Shown here: one piece after another, positions 1-11,496 of the stretch
How positions within the stretch are numbered: position 1 is the first letter of the stretch
Layout of the letters: each line of letters starts with the position of its first letter
Source: Rhizophagus clarus
Lineage: Eukaryota > Glomeromycota > Glomeromycetes > Glomerales > Glomeraceae
NCBI GenBank assembly: GCA_015698045.1
Contig: BLAL01000334.1
Coordinates: forward strand, 434,001 to 498,000
Reading direction: 5' to 3'
Length of the DNA stretch: 64,000 nucleotides
Notes under the pieces: model-generated
What the model saw: only the letters and a program-made list of their open reading frames with translations
Databases searched by the model: none
Told to the model about the DNA's origin: nothing
Position numbers and translations under genes: made by a program

Positions 1-1
1 A

Positions 2-703
2 TATGATGTAGTATTGCGCATAGATGGAAAGATTTATTTTGCACACAGAGTTATATTAAAATATCAATCAGGATATTTTTTGGAATATTTCGATAAGAGT
101 GAAAATAATGATAAAATGAAAAATGGAAACTATTACATAGATTGTTCTTGTTTGATCAATAGTCGAAAGGTGATAAAAAATTGGTATGATATTATTGATA
201 AAGAAGAGTATAAAGACAAAAAAGATAAAATTGAATTTTATTATGATTATGAAATTTTTGGTAAATTTTTATCATACTTGTAAGTAAATTCGTATAATTT
301 CTTTAATTATAAAAGAAATCATGGTCAAATAAAAATTAATTTTTATTATAGCTACGGTTGGCCGGTTTATGTAAGAACAAATGAACAATTATTCACAATT
401 GCATATTTAGCAAAGAAATTCAAAGTAACTGGATTAACAAAGATGATGGACGGTTTATTAAAATATTTACCAACAACTTGGCAACAAAATGATATTGAAA
501 ATTGGAAAGTTACTTTAGATATTTGTAAATGGCTTGAACTTGATCAAACTCAATTAGAGATTACGAATTATTTAAGAAAAAATGAAGTAGGATTAAATAA
601 TATAAACAATGATATATTTGGTCAGAAGAAAAGAAAAAGGGAAGAAGATGATATGATAGAAAAATTAAGTGATTTTTCTTCAAGTGAAGATTCTGATTCT
701 TAA
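2..703 (+). CDS. BTB/POZ domain protein, 5' end outside window
   Basis: The reading frame is open from the first bases, so the start lies upstream of the window. The translation opens with a BTB signature: a DVVLRIDGK strand, then FAHRVILKYQSGYF, matching the usual 'AH+ vL...S.YF' core. One intron interrupts it (donor GTAAGT after about 283, acceptor TTATAG near 350). The second exon reads on from YGWPVYVRTNEQLFTIAYLAKKF, the end of a BTB fold, into a short helical region and an acidic Ser-rich tail after a KKRKR basic cluster that could be a nuclear signal. BTB domains mediate dimerisation and often act as Cullin-3 adaptors; which role applies here cannot be told. The family is confident, the specific function unknown. 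Confidence 0.75.
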
Positions 704-1132
704 ATAGTGATACTTTTTTTTTTAAAATAACATGAAAAATTTTATTTGTGATTTGCTGTATAACTTTATCGCTAATAAACTTATTTCTTAAATTGGGATC
801 ATTGCTAAGGTTATAAACTACCGAGTTTTCTTTTATACACAACAAACTTCATTTTCACTATTCAATTTTTTTTTTTTTTTTTATTACAATTTACAAAGAA
901 AATCAAATGCTAAATTTATTAACAAACAAACAATTGAAATCTTGGAATTTTAAATCATTACATATTTTACAAAGAAAAATAATAAAGAAATCTAAAATAT
1001 ATATATCAAAGGAAAAAATATATTTATAGAATAAAGATATATATACAAAATAAAACAAAAACTAGGGCAAATATTATTTACAAAATTTAAGGACCAAAGG
1101 AAATTATTTACATTCTGAAAAATTGTTATACT
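704..1132. other. Intergenic, convergent 3' ends
   Basis: AT-rich DNA between the BTB gene and the minus-strand secreted-protein gene, with a T run near 867-885. Probably both 3' untranslated regions. No gene is supported here. Confidence 0.6.
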
Positions 1133-1834
1133 TTAATATCCTTGATGAGGACAGTTGACAGGGATTGTGATTACAGTTACAGTTGGAATACATGTGGGTT
1201 TTGTGATAACGGTAACACAACCGGGACAGGGTGGTATACCTGGAGTAGGTTTTTGACCCTTAGGAACACAAGTGGGACAGGGTGGTATACCTGGAGTAGG
1301 TTTTTGACCTTTAGGAATACAAGTGGGACAGGGTGGTATACCTGGAGTAGGTTTTTGGCCCTTAGGAATACAAGGTGGACAGATTGGTATACCTGGAGTA
1401 GGTTTTTGGCCCTTAGAAATACAAGGTGGATGTGGACGTGCTGTACATTTTTCGGGAACTTTGCATGTGGTTACGACTGTTGGGGAAGTGACGGTAACGG
1501 TGGTAGTTGTGCCGGTCGTTGTGCAAGTCTTCAAAGCAGAAAAAAAAAAATAAATTATTATATTAATTTTCAAAATGAATAAAAGTTTAATAAAGGTTAT
1601 TTACAGAGACAGTAATAGTTGTTTTTGTTGGTGCGATGACGGTTTTTTTAGTTGTTACAATTTTAGTAATACAAGGCTGCTTATGAGCTAAAAAATTTAT
1701 ACTTGTTAGTAATTGTTATAAAAATTGGATTAAAGCAATAATTACTTCAAAATCTTAAGCTTACAGGCAACCGAATCGGAAAAGAGGAAAGCAATAAAGA
1801 AAGTACTTAGCAAGAGGATAGTAGTAAGTTTCAT
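1133..1834 (-). CDS. Secreted Cys/Pro-rich tandem-repeat protein
   Basis: Three exons on the minus strand, 1834-1765, 1687-1605 and 1528-1133, join in frame to about 182 residues. The short first exon encodes a classical signal peptide (MKLTTILLLSTFFIAFLFS, then DSVA). The mature protein has a Thr/Val-rich segment followed by four tandem 17-residue repeats of the pattern C-I-P-K-G-Q-K-P-T-P-G-I-P-P-C-P-x, then a Thr/Val/Cys tail ending CPHQGY. The repeats carry regularly spaced cysteines and PTPGIPPCP turns, suggesting an extended, possibly disulfide-linked or O-glycosylated secreted or wall protein. I recognise no named family. A symbiosis effector or cell-wall structural role is inference only. 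The start is fixed by the signal peptide and by clean GT-AG junctions. A TATA-like box lies about 80 bp upstream. Confidence 0.8.
1220..1423 (-). repeat. Four tandem 51-bp coding repeats
   Basis: Four in-frame 51-bp units encode the 17-residue CxPKGQKPTPGIPxCPx repeats of the secreted protein. Neighbouring units differ at only a few bases, for example GGAACACAA versus GGAATACAA, so the expansion looks recent or homogenised. Confidence 0.9.
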
Positions 1835-1913
1835 TTTGTTTTTTTTTATTTTTAAAAATTCTTTTAAATTACTCCAGTGAAGTAAAGAATCAACCTAGGA
1901 AAGAAACGGCACG

Positions 1914-1921
1914 TTTATATA
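1914..1921 (-). promoter_or_regulatory. TATA-like box of the secreted-protein gene
   Basis: TATATAAA on the minus strand, about 80 bp before the ATG at 1834. Position and sequence fit a core promoter; no experimental support. Confidence 0.45.
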
Positions 1922-4024
1922 GATACTCTTAAACTCGAGCTTTAATATAAAAATTAATAACACGTCGCAAAAAAACTTTTCTTTGTCATACTTTCATTCA
2001 AAAAAGCCTTATTTTCATCTTATTTTGAAAAAATATTATTTTCGTGTCAATTCAAAAGAATACCACATTAACACATTCTTTTTTCTTTGGAATAGATTAT
2101 CTATGCTTCATGTTGAGAAGAATCGCTCAAATTATGCTATTTCGTGGCAATTTGAACGAGAAGCCAACGCGTACGTTTATGATCTAAGCCATTTATGCAT
2201 AAAAAGGCTTGTGCGGCTTATTTACCAAATTTAAATTTTGTTGGCTTATTCATGATCTAAATTTTTCGCCACGAAAAAAAAAAAAAAAAAAAATAATAGC
2301 CTTACTCTAAATAATTTTTATGGTTTATAAAAAAAATTTTTTTTCTTATGAATTACTTCGCCTCTTGTCAAGATCAACGAACATTTTTGTGGCTTTATGT
2401 TGTTAATTTGCCAACGCCAATTGGTCTGTATAACACGTAATTAACGTTCCTAAGTAAAAAATTTTTCGTAAGATTCGCTATATAAGAATTACTTACATCT
2501 ATTCCAGTTTAAAAAAAATTTTACAGATAAAAGTCTCTCCGAAGAAAAGTTTATGTACTTGTGATTACACGTGATTAATTTAGGTGCAGTTTATCTGCGC
2601 ACATGATCCGGATGGTTAACTATAGACTTTTTACGCCACACGCCTCCTTTCTGAAATTTTGTTAACGTCATATCAACAAAAAAAAAGGATGTATGGAATT
2701 TTTAAATGAAAAAAGAGTTATTCTAACTAAAAAAATGTTGCAGGTCACGTTCAATAAAAAATACAAACAGGATACCTAACATGTTAATTAGTTATTCAGA
2801 TATAACAGAAATAATGATTTCTAGAGGATGAATGATGATATTAGAACGTTAAAAAATTGTCAAACTATGTATGTACTGGGAATAGTTATCTGTTACAAAA
2901 AATCAAGTACAAAATTACTAATAACCGTAATATTAACGTAATACATTTTTTATACTGATAAATAAGTTCGCGATCGAAACAAATTAATCATCCGGATCAT
3001 GTGTGCAGATCATGTGTAACCTGGCAATAAATCCGGCTACCATGCGGTAAACTTTAATATTTTCGTTCATAATATTCATCCCAATTAAGGTGATAATTTT
3101 ATTAATTGATTATACCTCATGATATTAAAGTACATTTTAATTACAAATTAGAATTGGTGCTACTATAAATTACGACAGAAATTATGACACTGTGCATCAA
3201 ATTCCAAAGTTAGTCGATTTGTTAATTTAGAGTAAATAAAAAGGTTTTAGTTATTATTCGGGCACAATTCGAAATATTTGAAAATCGCATCATGGCACTT
3301 CCTTCTGGGTTAAAATATAACAAAAAAAAAAATTATTATTATTATCAATATTTTCTTTCTTTTCGTTTGTGGATAAAGATTTTTATATAATAATACTTTA
3401 GAACATTTTTGTCATTATTGGTTCTCAGCATGTAGAGTTTTTAATTTAATGATATTTTTTGGGTTGTTTTTTTAGCAACAGAAGTTTCAATTTTTTTTCT
3501 CAAACTGCGCCAACAATCTAATTACGTTGAAAAATTCTTCTGTAAAATACTGTACAATCAACGAGAATAATAAATCTGAAATGAAAAAAGGCTACATTTA
3601 TTAAAGCTGAATCTCATGATGAAAGTAATTAAAAGTGTCGTCGAAATTAGAATGAATAATTATTTGACCTTTATTCGATCGTCACTCGCATATTATTATA
3701 TGTTGCAAATAAATATTTGTTTATTATGTGTCTTTAAACTTTTGTTTAATAAATTATGTATTTTTAATTTTAAAACCTGTTCGTATTTGTATGAATGTAA
3801 TAAATTAAGATTTTTAATATTCTTTTAGATATTCGCAAAAATAATCTTAAATGGTGCAATACATAAATATCATGAATGAAATTTTAATTTCTCTTCCATT
3901 CTTAGTATCAAAAATTAACTTCCATTTAAAGGCAATTCTGATAATGATCGACGCTAGCAATGAATATATAAAGGAAGTCCAATTTCTGAATTTTTCCAAT
4001 TGTACAAAACCTTAATTTTTGAAT
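1922..4024. other. Intergenic region with small inverted-repeat elements
   Basis: About 2.1 kb upstream of DUG2 and of the secreted-protein gene. It contains a small imperfect inverted repeat around 2136-2276 (outer arms TTTCGTGGC, inner AAGCCAAC) and a larger MITE-like element at 2593-3010. Short open frames here have no recognisable protein and look random. Confidence 0.5.
2593..3010. mobile_element. MITE-like element with 27-bp terminal inverted repeats
   Basis: The left arm (2593-2619, starting ATCTGCGCACATGATCCGGA) and the reverse complement of the right arm (2984-3010) match at 25 of 27 bases. The 418-bp span has no coding capacity. I could not identify a clear target-site duplication, so the superfamily is open. 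It could be a decayed non-autonomous DNA transposon. Confidence 0.55.
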
Positions 4025-7000
4025 ATGTCGCGTACGTTTAACCCGGAAAATCCGGAGGGTCTCACTATTCCATCGAAAAGTGATTCTTTTCCAATACAAC
4101 GAAGTGTTAGTCCCACTCCACTACGTAATATCCCCTTTTTCCGTTTTTTTTTGTTTTTATATTCACCAAATTAACATATTTTTATTTTCTTAGTCAGTCT
4201 AAATCGTTTTCCACAGAAGCAAGAGAATAAACCAAGTCATACAATAACACACGGAGAAAATTCCGTACTTTCTTTAGCATGTTCTGACAAATATCTATTT
4301 ACCGGTTCTCAAGGTCCTCATATTCAGGTATATGCAAAAGAGTTTATTTTGATATTTCACTATTATTAGAATTTAATTGAAACCTTGTAAAAATATTTTA
4401 GGTATGGAATTTGATCACTTTTCAGCAAGAAGCTGTGTTAAAGGGACATTTGGGTAGCGTTTTATGTTTGACTCTTTCAAAAGATCAAAAAGTGTTATTT
4501 AGCTCATCTGGTAAGAATATTTATATACTTAATTGATGATTGTTGATGTTGATTCGAATTGATATTCGTTTTAAATCTCTCTAACATATATATATATCTT
4601 ATATAAAGGTGACTGTACTGTTCGAGTATGTAACTATTATATCCCAATTTCATATTTTTTTCGTCTATATCTTAATTACCTCATATTTTTTGTTACAGGT
4701 ATGGGATGTAGATATATTAAAATGTCTTTATATTATTCAAGTGTGTAACGATGTTGGAGATCTATTTTCAGTAGTTTATTGTGATGAATTAGACACCGTA
4801 TATATTGGTTGTCAGAACACAAGTATTCTAGTAAGTTGGTTGAAAATAATAAATTGCACATGTATTTTCTATAGTAAAAACAAAATATTTTTTTCTTAAT
4901 CTATAAGCGGTTTGATTTATCGACTAAAGAAGATCATCAAACACATAATCTCCCACAATCATGCAATTATTCTAAATTCTTTGATAATATTCCAGCAACT
5001 TCTAATGCTTGTGAAATAATTAGCTCAGTCGAAAAAGAGGAAATTGATGCAAAAACTAGTGCAGAACAAGAAAATGTTCATAGATATGAGGTTCATGATT
5101 GTATGATTTATATGAATAGTCATGATGGATATGTATATTCTTTATTATTGGGAGAAAATAAAGATGGAAGAATTCTTTTAAGTGGTAAGTGATAATGTTA
5201 ATTTATATTTTTTGCTAACACATGTATTGGAGATTATATATATTTTTTTTCCTAAATTTAGGATCAGGGGATGGTGACGTTAAGGTAAAAATATTTTGAT
5301 TTAAAATTACGTTGAAATATTTATAGAATATCTTCATTATTTTTTTCTAGGTGTGGTCGATCACAAAGAATTTTATGGAACTTTTAAAAGTTCTTAAAGG
5401 AACAGATGCCGGTATCCTAACTCTTGCTATACAAGACGGATTATTGTTTTGTGGCGCACAAGGCGGTGATATTAAGGTTTGTGTTTATTAGCTACAATTT
5501 TTAGTTTTAATTAAAGTTCAAAGACTGAAAAATGATTTTTATCATATACAAAAGATTTATGATCTAGAAACTTACCACGTAAGTTGAAAAAATATAACCG
5601 AGTTGCTTTGAATGTCAGTTTTTACTTAATTTTTTGCTTTGATAGCATATCAGATCTCTTATGGCTCATGATGTATGTTCATTATTATATATTTTTTATT
5701 TATTTTAAGAGGACATTTTGAAGTTTTTATTCTCATTTTTTAACAAATCAGGATGATGTATTAGCTTTAGCCGAAGGAGATGACTGTTTATTTTCTGCGT
5801 CAGCTGATGGAACTATCAAAGTAAGATAATATTTTTCAAAGAGATGATATGGTTAATTTTTTAAATAATTAATTGATGTGTTTGTAATATTTATTTAGAG
5901 ATGGAATAAGACATTTGAAATATTAAATACTTATAAGGGCCATACTGGAATTATATTGTCATTAACTTTATCACCAAATAAATCATTGTTGATTAGTGGT
6001 GCTAATGATCAATTAATCAAAGTATATTTATTATTAATAAGATTACTTATTTTTATTTCTATTTTACTTATTTATTTATTTATTTTTTGACACAAAGTTT
6101 TGGGATATAAATTTAATAGATGATAATGATAATTACCATGAAACAGTAATTCCAGAAACCTCAGGTAAAAAAAGAACCATTAAAATTAAAATTATAAGGA
6201 ATTTATCAAAATTTTTAACATGAATATTTTTTATACTATATAGATATTATGTTGTATGCTCTTAAAAAGTGGATTTTATTACGTACAGTTAGCGGAAAGC
6301 CAAAATATTTAGAAGAATGTTTTAGGGGTGCAAAATTTTTAAAGAATGTGTTTATACAATTAGGAGCTGATTCAGAATTAGTAAGTTTAATGAAAAAAAC
6401 GAAAAAAATTTTTGATTAAATAATCTATAGATGGTTGTATAAATATTTTACTCTATTTGTATCCGTAGATTCCGATAGCAACAGGTCAAAATCCATTAGT
6501 TTTTGGTAAATTTAATGGGATTAATGACTTTAGACAACAACATAAACGGTTAAATATTTTGGTTTACGGACATTATGATGTTATTGATGCTGATGAAAAA
6601 AAATGGCTTACAAGTCCATTTGAAATGACTGGTAACAAATAGTTAATTTATTTTAAATACTAAAGATATTTGTATTCTAATGTTATTTTTGTTTATAGCA
6701 AAGGATGGATATTTATATGGCCGAGGCAATATTAATATTACCACATATTCATATATAGACTCAAATATATACAATATAAATGATTAAAATGATTTGTTTA
6801 TTTCATTGTTATTATTAGGCGTTACTGATAATAAAGGACCTATGATTGCGGCTATATGTGCAGTTAGTGAATTACAACAAGAAAAGAAACTCAAAGCCAA
6901 CGTATCATTTTTAATTGAAGGGGAGGAAGAAAATGGCAGTATAGGATTTGGTAAAACTTTAGAAAAATCTAAGGTAACAAACAAGTAATATTTAATAAAG

Positions 7001-8373
7001 TAATTTTTGGTTTCATGCAGCAAAAAATTAATAAGTATATTTGTCTAGAATTTGATTGGAGAAGTAGATGTTATTTTATTAAGGTAAAAAATTATTCTAA
7101 ATTAATCCCGCCAAAACCACTTAAGTATATTAATTAATTAGTTGTTGATCGTTATTTCATTATTATAGTAATTCTTATTGGTTAGATGATGTGACCCCAT
7201 GCTTAACTTATGGACTCCGTGGTGTGATTCTCGCAACAATTGAGGTAAGTTTATAAATTAATTCAAATATCCCGAAAAAGTTTTTCTTTACCTCTTTTAC
7301 ATATATTATGCGCAGATTTTTAGTGAAGAATCAGATTTACATTCTGGTATGCAAGGAGGGGCAGTATCACAGCCTTTAAATGATATGATTCAAGTTCTTG
7401 CGAAACTCGTATCAGAAGATAATTATGTTTTAATTCCAGGTAAAAGAATTTCAAAGAAAGTCATTATAAATTATTTCATGCGTATTTTATTTTATTTTAA
7501 TTTTATTTTATTTTAGGATTTTATAATAATGTGAGACCTATTACATCTTATGAAGAACAGTTGTATGAACGTATTTTAGAATCAAATCCTAGGTAATTTT
7601 GTTCGAAAGAATTCATTTTTATTGTTTGTGTATTCTTTATATAATCTTTCTTATTTTTTTTTCCCAAGTAAAACAAGTGAAACAAAAGAAAAATTAATGT
7701 CAAAATGGAGATATCCGTCATTTACTATACATAAAATTGATGTTAGCGGTCCAAATAATGTTACGGTTATACCATGTAAGGCTGAAGCTAGTGTTAGTAT
7801 GCGTATTGTGCCAGATCAAGATATTGATGATATTGTGAAAAGTTTTAAAGAATATGTTAGAGAAATCTTTAGTGAATTAAGAACTAAAAATAATATTCAC
7901 GTAAGTAATTATTTATTTACTTAAAAAAAACATTGGAAATATTGAAATACGTGTATTTCTAAAATTAAGCAAACAATCATCATCTCGTAGATTGAAATCA
8001 ATAATAAGGCAGACTGGTGGTTAGGAGATCCTGAAAACCAATATTTTAAAGCAGCAGAACAGGCGATTAAACAGGTAATTTCATTATTATTTTATTTTTA
8101 TTACTATTATTTTTTTTTTTGTTTATAATTGTAAATTTATATAAATAGGAATGGGGTGTTAAACCATTGTATATAAGAGAAGGCGGTTCGATACCAGCTA
8201 TAAAATTATTGGAAAGAAAATTTAATGCTGTAGCAATACATTTACCTATGGGACAATCTACTGATCAAGCCCATTTAAATAATGAAAGGATACGTCTAAA
8301 AAATTTGCAAGCAGGTAAAAGAATCTTCAAAAATTTAATCAGTAAATTAAGTGAAATTGAAAAAGAACGATGA
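4025..8373 (+). CDS. DUG2: DUG2-like WD40-peptidase M20 fusion (glutathione degradation)
   Basis: About two dozen small exons read as one gene starting MSRTFNPENPEGLTIPSKSD. The N-terminal half is WD40 repeats (VWNLITFQQEAVLKGHLGS, VWDVDILKCLYII, RWNKTFEILNTYKGHTG, FWDINLIDD). The C-terminal half is an M20 zinc peptidase: metal-site VYGHYDVIDA, the next ligand Asp in GVTDNKGPM, the catalytic Glu pair in IEGEEENGS, and the closing HLPMGQSTDQAHLNNERI. This exact fusion is yeast Dug2, which with Dug3 forms the glutamine amidotransferase-like complex that removes the gamma-glutamyl group of glutathione in the cytosol. Exon 4 (4609-4625) is only 17 nt. The intron at 6726-6818 appears to be GC-AG. 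The last exon ends 8373 with TGA. The gene looks intact. Confidence 0.9.
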
Positions 8374-8727
8374 ATGTCCTATCATCATTCTTATCACGTG
8401 ATATCGTTAAATTTTGATTAGTAATTTTAATATATGTTTCAGTATAAAGTATTATCAATCATAATGTTTCATTGGTACTATGTTTCATTAATAATATAAT
8501 AAATGAACAATGTTTTATCACTTTCATGGATTTTTTGCTTAATTATGCATCTACATCTAGCAAAAGTATCGGACTTGATAGCATCATCTTGACCCCCCCC
8601 ATTGTAAAATATATTATGCGGGTTTTCAAATATTGAAAAATTGGATTGGTTTCACAAGCATGTTAATCTTTATACAAGTTATTAGATTATTATTACTAGT
8701 ATGTTAAATTTATAAATTTAATATGTA
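8374..8727. other. Intergenic, DUG2 3' flank
   Basis: AT-rich sequence holding the likely DUG2 3' untranslated region and a short run of C at about 8593-8599. No gene seen. Confidence 0.5.
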
Positions 8728-9420
8728 CAGTCGCATCGGAAAGTATTGCACGATCATTTACAGATGGAGTCATAATTATTAAGCCACTATGATTATCCTA
8801 GCACCCAGTGATCCGAATTTGATGAATAAAGGCTCATTGGATTCGTCTCAACAAGATGAGTCAAATGTTAGTTGTGTCATATCTTTAAGATCAATAGATG
8901 CTGAGATATACCTTAAAACATTCTTTACTTGAAAATTTTTCGAAACTCTGAATTTCACAAAATCAGGAATATCACACTATTCAGTGATCCGATCTTTTTG
9001 ATCAAAGGCTCATTGGATTTGTCTCATTGAGAGGCGTCGAATGATGGTCAGATCATGTGTATAACATTAGTATATCACGGGTTAATGTCCAAAACGTCTA
9101 AAATATGTTTTAATGCACACATTAGCATATACTGATTCTAAACAAGTAAAGAACAATTAGAAACGATCCAATATAATGCCCAGAAGTGTGACCCCCTCCC
9201 AAGAGCTGTAGGCGAACTTAAAGCTGTACTGAAGGAAAAATGAAAATTTAAATAGTTCTGTTTTTGAAAAGGCTGCCACCCTGGCATTGTGAAAATTTGA
9301 CGTAGTATGAGAAGCAAACTAGATATAAATTTTTTATTAATGCATATACTAGTGAAAAAATATGAATATTTTTGTTTTTGTCTTTATTTTCAAATCGGGC
9401 GATACTTTCCGACGCGACTG
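8728..9420. mobile_element. Non-autonomous Tc1/mariner-type element, TA duplication
   Basis: The left terminus CAGTCGCATCGGAAAGTATT and the reverse complement of the right terminus (CAGTCGCGTCGGAAAGTATC) are inverted over about 28 bp, and each is flanked by TA (8726-8727, 9421-9422). TA target duplication and a CAGTC-type end are the Tc1/mariner hallmark. The 693-bp interior encodes no transposase. It contains an imperfect direct duplication: CAGTGATCCGA followed by AAAGGCTCATTGGAT occurs near 8807 and again near 8982. Confidence 0.85.
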
Positions 9421-9864
9421 TACTATATAAAGAAAATCTCTCACTCGTCTCCATGAGCTCAAGAAGCATTCCTACAAAATAAAAGAACGCTAGTAACGTT
9501 CATCTCCAAAGATACTCGTATAATTGTTATCTTTATCTTAATATATACATAAAACATTCAACAAATTTATACATTTATCTTGATTTTTACATTTTTATTT
9601 TTTGATTAAATTATTTTAAATTCATGTCACTTCTACAACAATATTGTAAAATATAAATTCCTTTATTTTTAATGTTATTTCTACAAAAATATCATTTGGC
9701 CAAGGCTTAAACGCTTAATTTATACCCCGGTACTATACAAGGAGACATTATTGCAGGGGTGCTAGGCTTGTGGCACTGTGGCGTCCTGGTCTCAATCATG
9801 TGAATTTTTGACACGTCTATTTTATAAAGTATAAGATCACAATGAGTTTACTTTATCCTGTAAA
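9421..9864. other. Intergenic, RAD17 upstream region
   Basis: No gene seen. An out-of-frame ATG at 9842 opens a 27-codon frame that overlaps the RAD17 start. Confidence 0.45.
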
Positions 9865-11496
9865 ATGGCTTCTGGCAATTGGTACCTTGAATTTCAACCG
9901 AGATGTGTTGAAGAACTTGCTGTGAATCCACAAAAGTTTTACGAAGTCAGAGACGCTATAAAACAAGCCTTTGAAAGAGTAAATAACAACAAATGCCTAT
10001 TAGGAAAAAAATTGCTTATCCTATATGGACCACCAGGAAGTGGAAAGACAACAACTATTAATTTAGCCATTAAATCTATCAATTTAGAGTCTGAACAGTG
10101 CGGAATTCGGAAATTAGGTGCTTTGCCTTATATTTGTGTAAATAGATTTGATCCATATCCTATAGGTTCTTCTCACCCCGGTTTTTATGAATCAGCAGTA
10201 ACGAGATTTAAAGACTGGATCAATGATAATGTTTGGTTTGCGACACCAGAAGCCCTAAAAAATAATTTTAAAGCGCAAGTTCTATTGCTGGAGGATTTAC
10301 CATTTACGTCTAATGCCCCAAATATTAAAGAACAAAAAGTTAAGTTTTTTCAAGAAATAAGAAATTATTTGAGAAGAGATGATGTAAGAATGCCGATGAT
10401 TTGGACAATTACGGAAACAAGCATTAATGTTGAGGATTGGAACAATGAAGAACGTAAATCAGTTGATACTGTATACAATACGGTGCCAAGTAGTATTCTT
10501 GAAGATGAAAAGGTGACACATATTAAATTTCGCCCGGTTGCGTCATCTTTTTTAAAGAAGGGGATTGGAGCTTTCTTGAATTGGAAGTTTCCCAAGAGTG
10601 AAGCTATCAAGAGAGAATGTGTAAAGAAAATTATGGATCAAGTTATTGAAAGTGGCGTAAATGACATTCGTCAAGCACTGAATTCTATACAAAATGCTTA
10701 TACACTTATGGAAGTTACCGAGAAGATACCATCATTCGTATCACCTCATAGATATAATAAAGCCGGAAAGTTACTTCATGCTCCTCGTAAGCCTTTTAAT
10801 AATGCTCGGTCTTTTGTAAAGCTTCCTCAAGAAACGACGTCTAAAATACGTTCTATAATAAATGAAAATTTAAACTTTGAAAAACACGTGGACCAATTTG
10901 AATGTCTGGATCTTGTTTTTGAAGTTAAAAAAACGGGTGACGCAAATTCAAAGCCGAGAAAAATAATTGGCAATATGCAGATTGATTACGAGAAGTTTGG
11001 TGAACTTGCTTTCTCAAATTATCTTGAATTATATTCTAGTAATGCTGAACTCGCACGTGCATCTGAAGTATTCAGCAATTATGATTTACTATATGCTAAA
11101 AACTACAATAAAAGAAATTGTAGCTTAATTCTGATGAATGGTTTAATAGATTCTCGAATACAAGACTCTCCAAAAAAAGGTTTTGTTACTCATAAGAGTA
11201 GCAATTCATTCAATTTTAATCAAAGTATGCGAGGAAATAAAGAATTACTTTGGTCAATAAAACGCGGTAAACAACAGCTTTTTGAGAAGGATACAATTGG
11301 CACACAAAATACAAATTTCATTATGACAAATCATAGTAAAGAAGATCTTACTATGTCCGTGTTACCCTATTTGAGACGAATGGGTAAATTCGATAAGTCA
11401 AATATTTTAAAAATTTCTCATGTCGGAAAAATGCGTTTGAACGAATTTGGTAAATTCCGATATTATGGCAAGAGAAAAGAAGGATTTGTTGGTTAA
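9865..11496 (+). CDS. RAD17: RAD17/Rad24-type checkpoint clamp loader
   Basis: A single uninterrupted frame of 543 residues. It opens with the Rad17 lead WYLEFQPRCVEELAVNPQK, which precedes the AAA+ core in this family. Walker A GPPGSGKT lies at residues 55-62 and a Walker-B-like LLLEDLPF at about 139-146, where RAD17 proteins carry EDLP instead of the DEAD/DExx of RFC subunits. Known role: RAD17 with RFC2-5 loads the 9-1-1 clamp at damaged DNA in the nucleus. The C-terminal half is divergent and Lys/Asn-rich. The lack of introns is odd beside its intron-rich neighbours and may reflect retroposition or simple intron loss. The start was chosen because it directly precedes the conserved lead. 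The family is confident; strict orthology is less certain. Confidence 0.82.
   Translation: MASGNWYLEFQPRCVEELAVNPQKFYEVRDAIKQAFERVNNNKCLLGKKLLILYGPPGSGKTTTINLAIKSINLESEQCGIRKLGALPYICVNRFDPYPIGSSHPGFYESAVTRFKDWINDNVWFATPEALKNNFKAQVLLLEDLPFTSNAPNIKEQKVKFFQEIRNYLRRDDVRMPMIWTITETSINVEDWNNEERKSVDTVYNTVPSSILEDEKVTHIKFRPVASSFLKKGIGAFLNWKFPKSEAIKRECVKKIMDQVIESGVNDIRQALNSIQNAYTLMEVTEKIPSFVSPHRYNKAGKLLHAPRKPFNNARSFVKLPQETTSKIRSIINENLNFEKHVDQFECLDLVFEVKKTGDANSKPRKIIGNMQIDYEKFGELAFSNYLELYSSNAELARASEVFSNYDLLYAKNYNKRNCSLILMNGLIDSRIQDSPKKGFVTHKSSNSFNFNQSMRGNKELLWSIKRGKQQLFEKDTIGTQNTNFIMTNHSKEDLTMSVLPYLRRMGKFDKSNILKISHVGKMRLNEFGKFRYYGKRKEGFVG

Noticed and set aside
1142..1582. Plus-strand frame rich in GWYTWSRF repeats opposite the secreted protein.
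   Set aside because: It is the shadow of the minus-strand repeats; the minus strand has the signal peptide and the splice sites.
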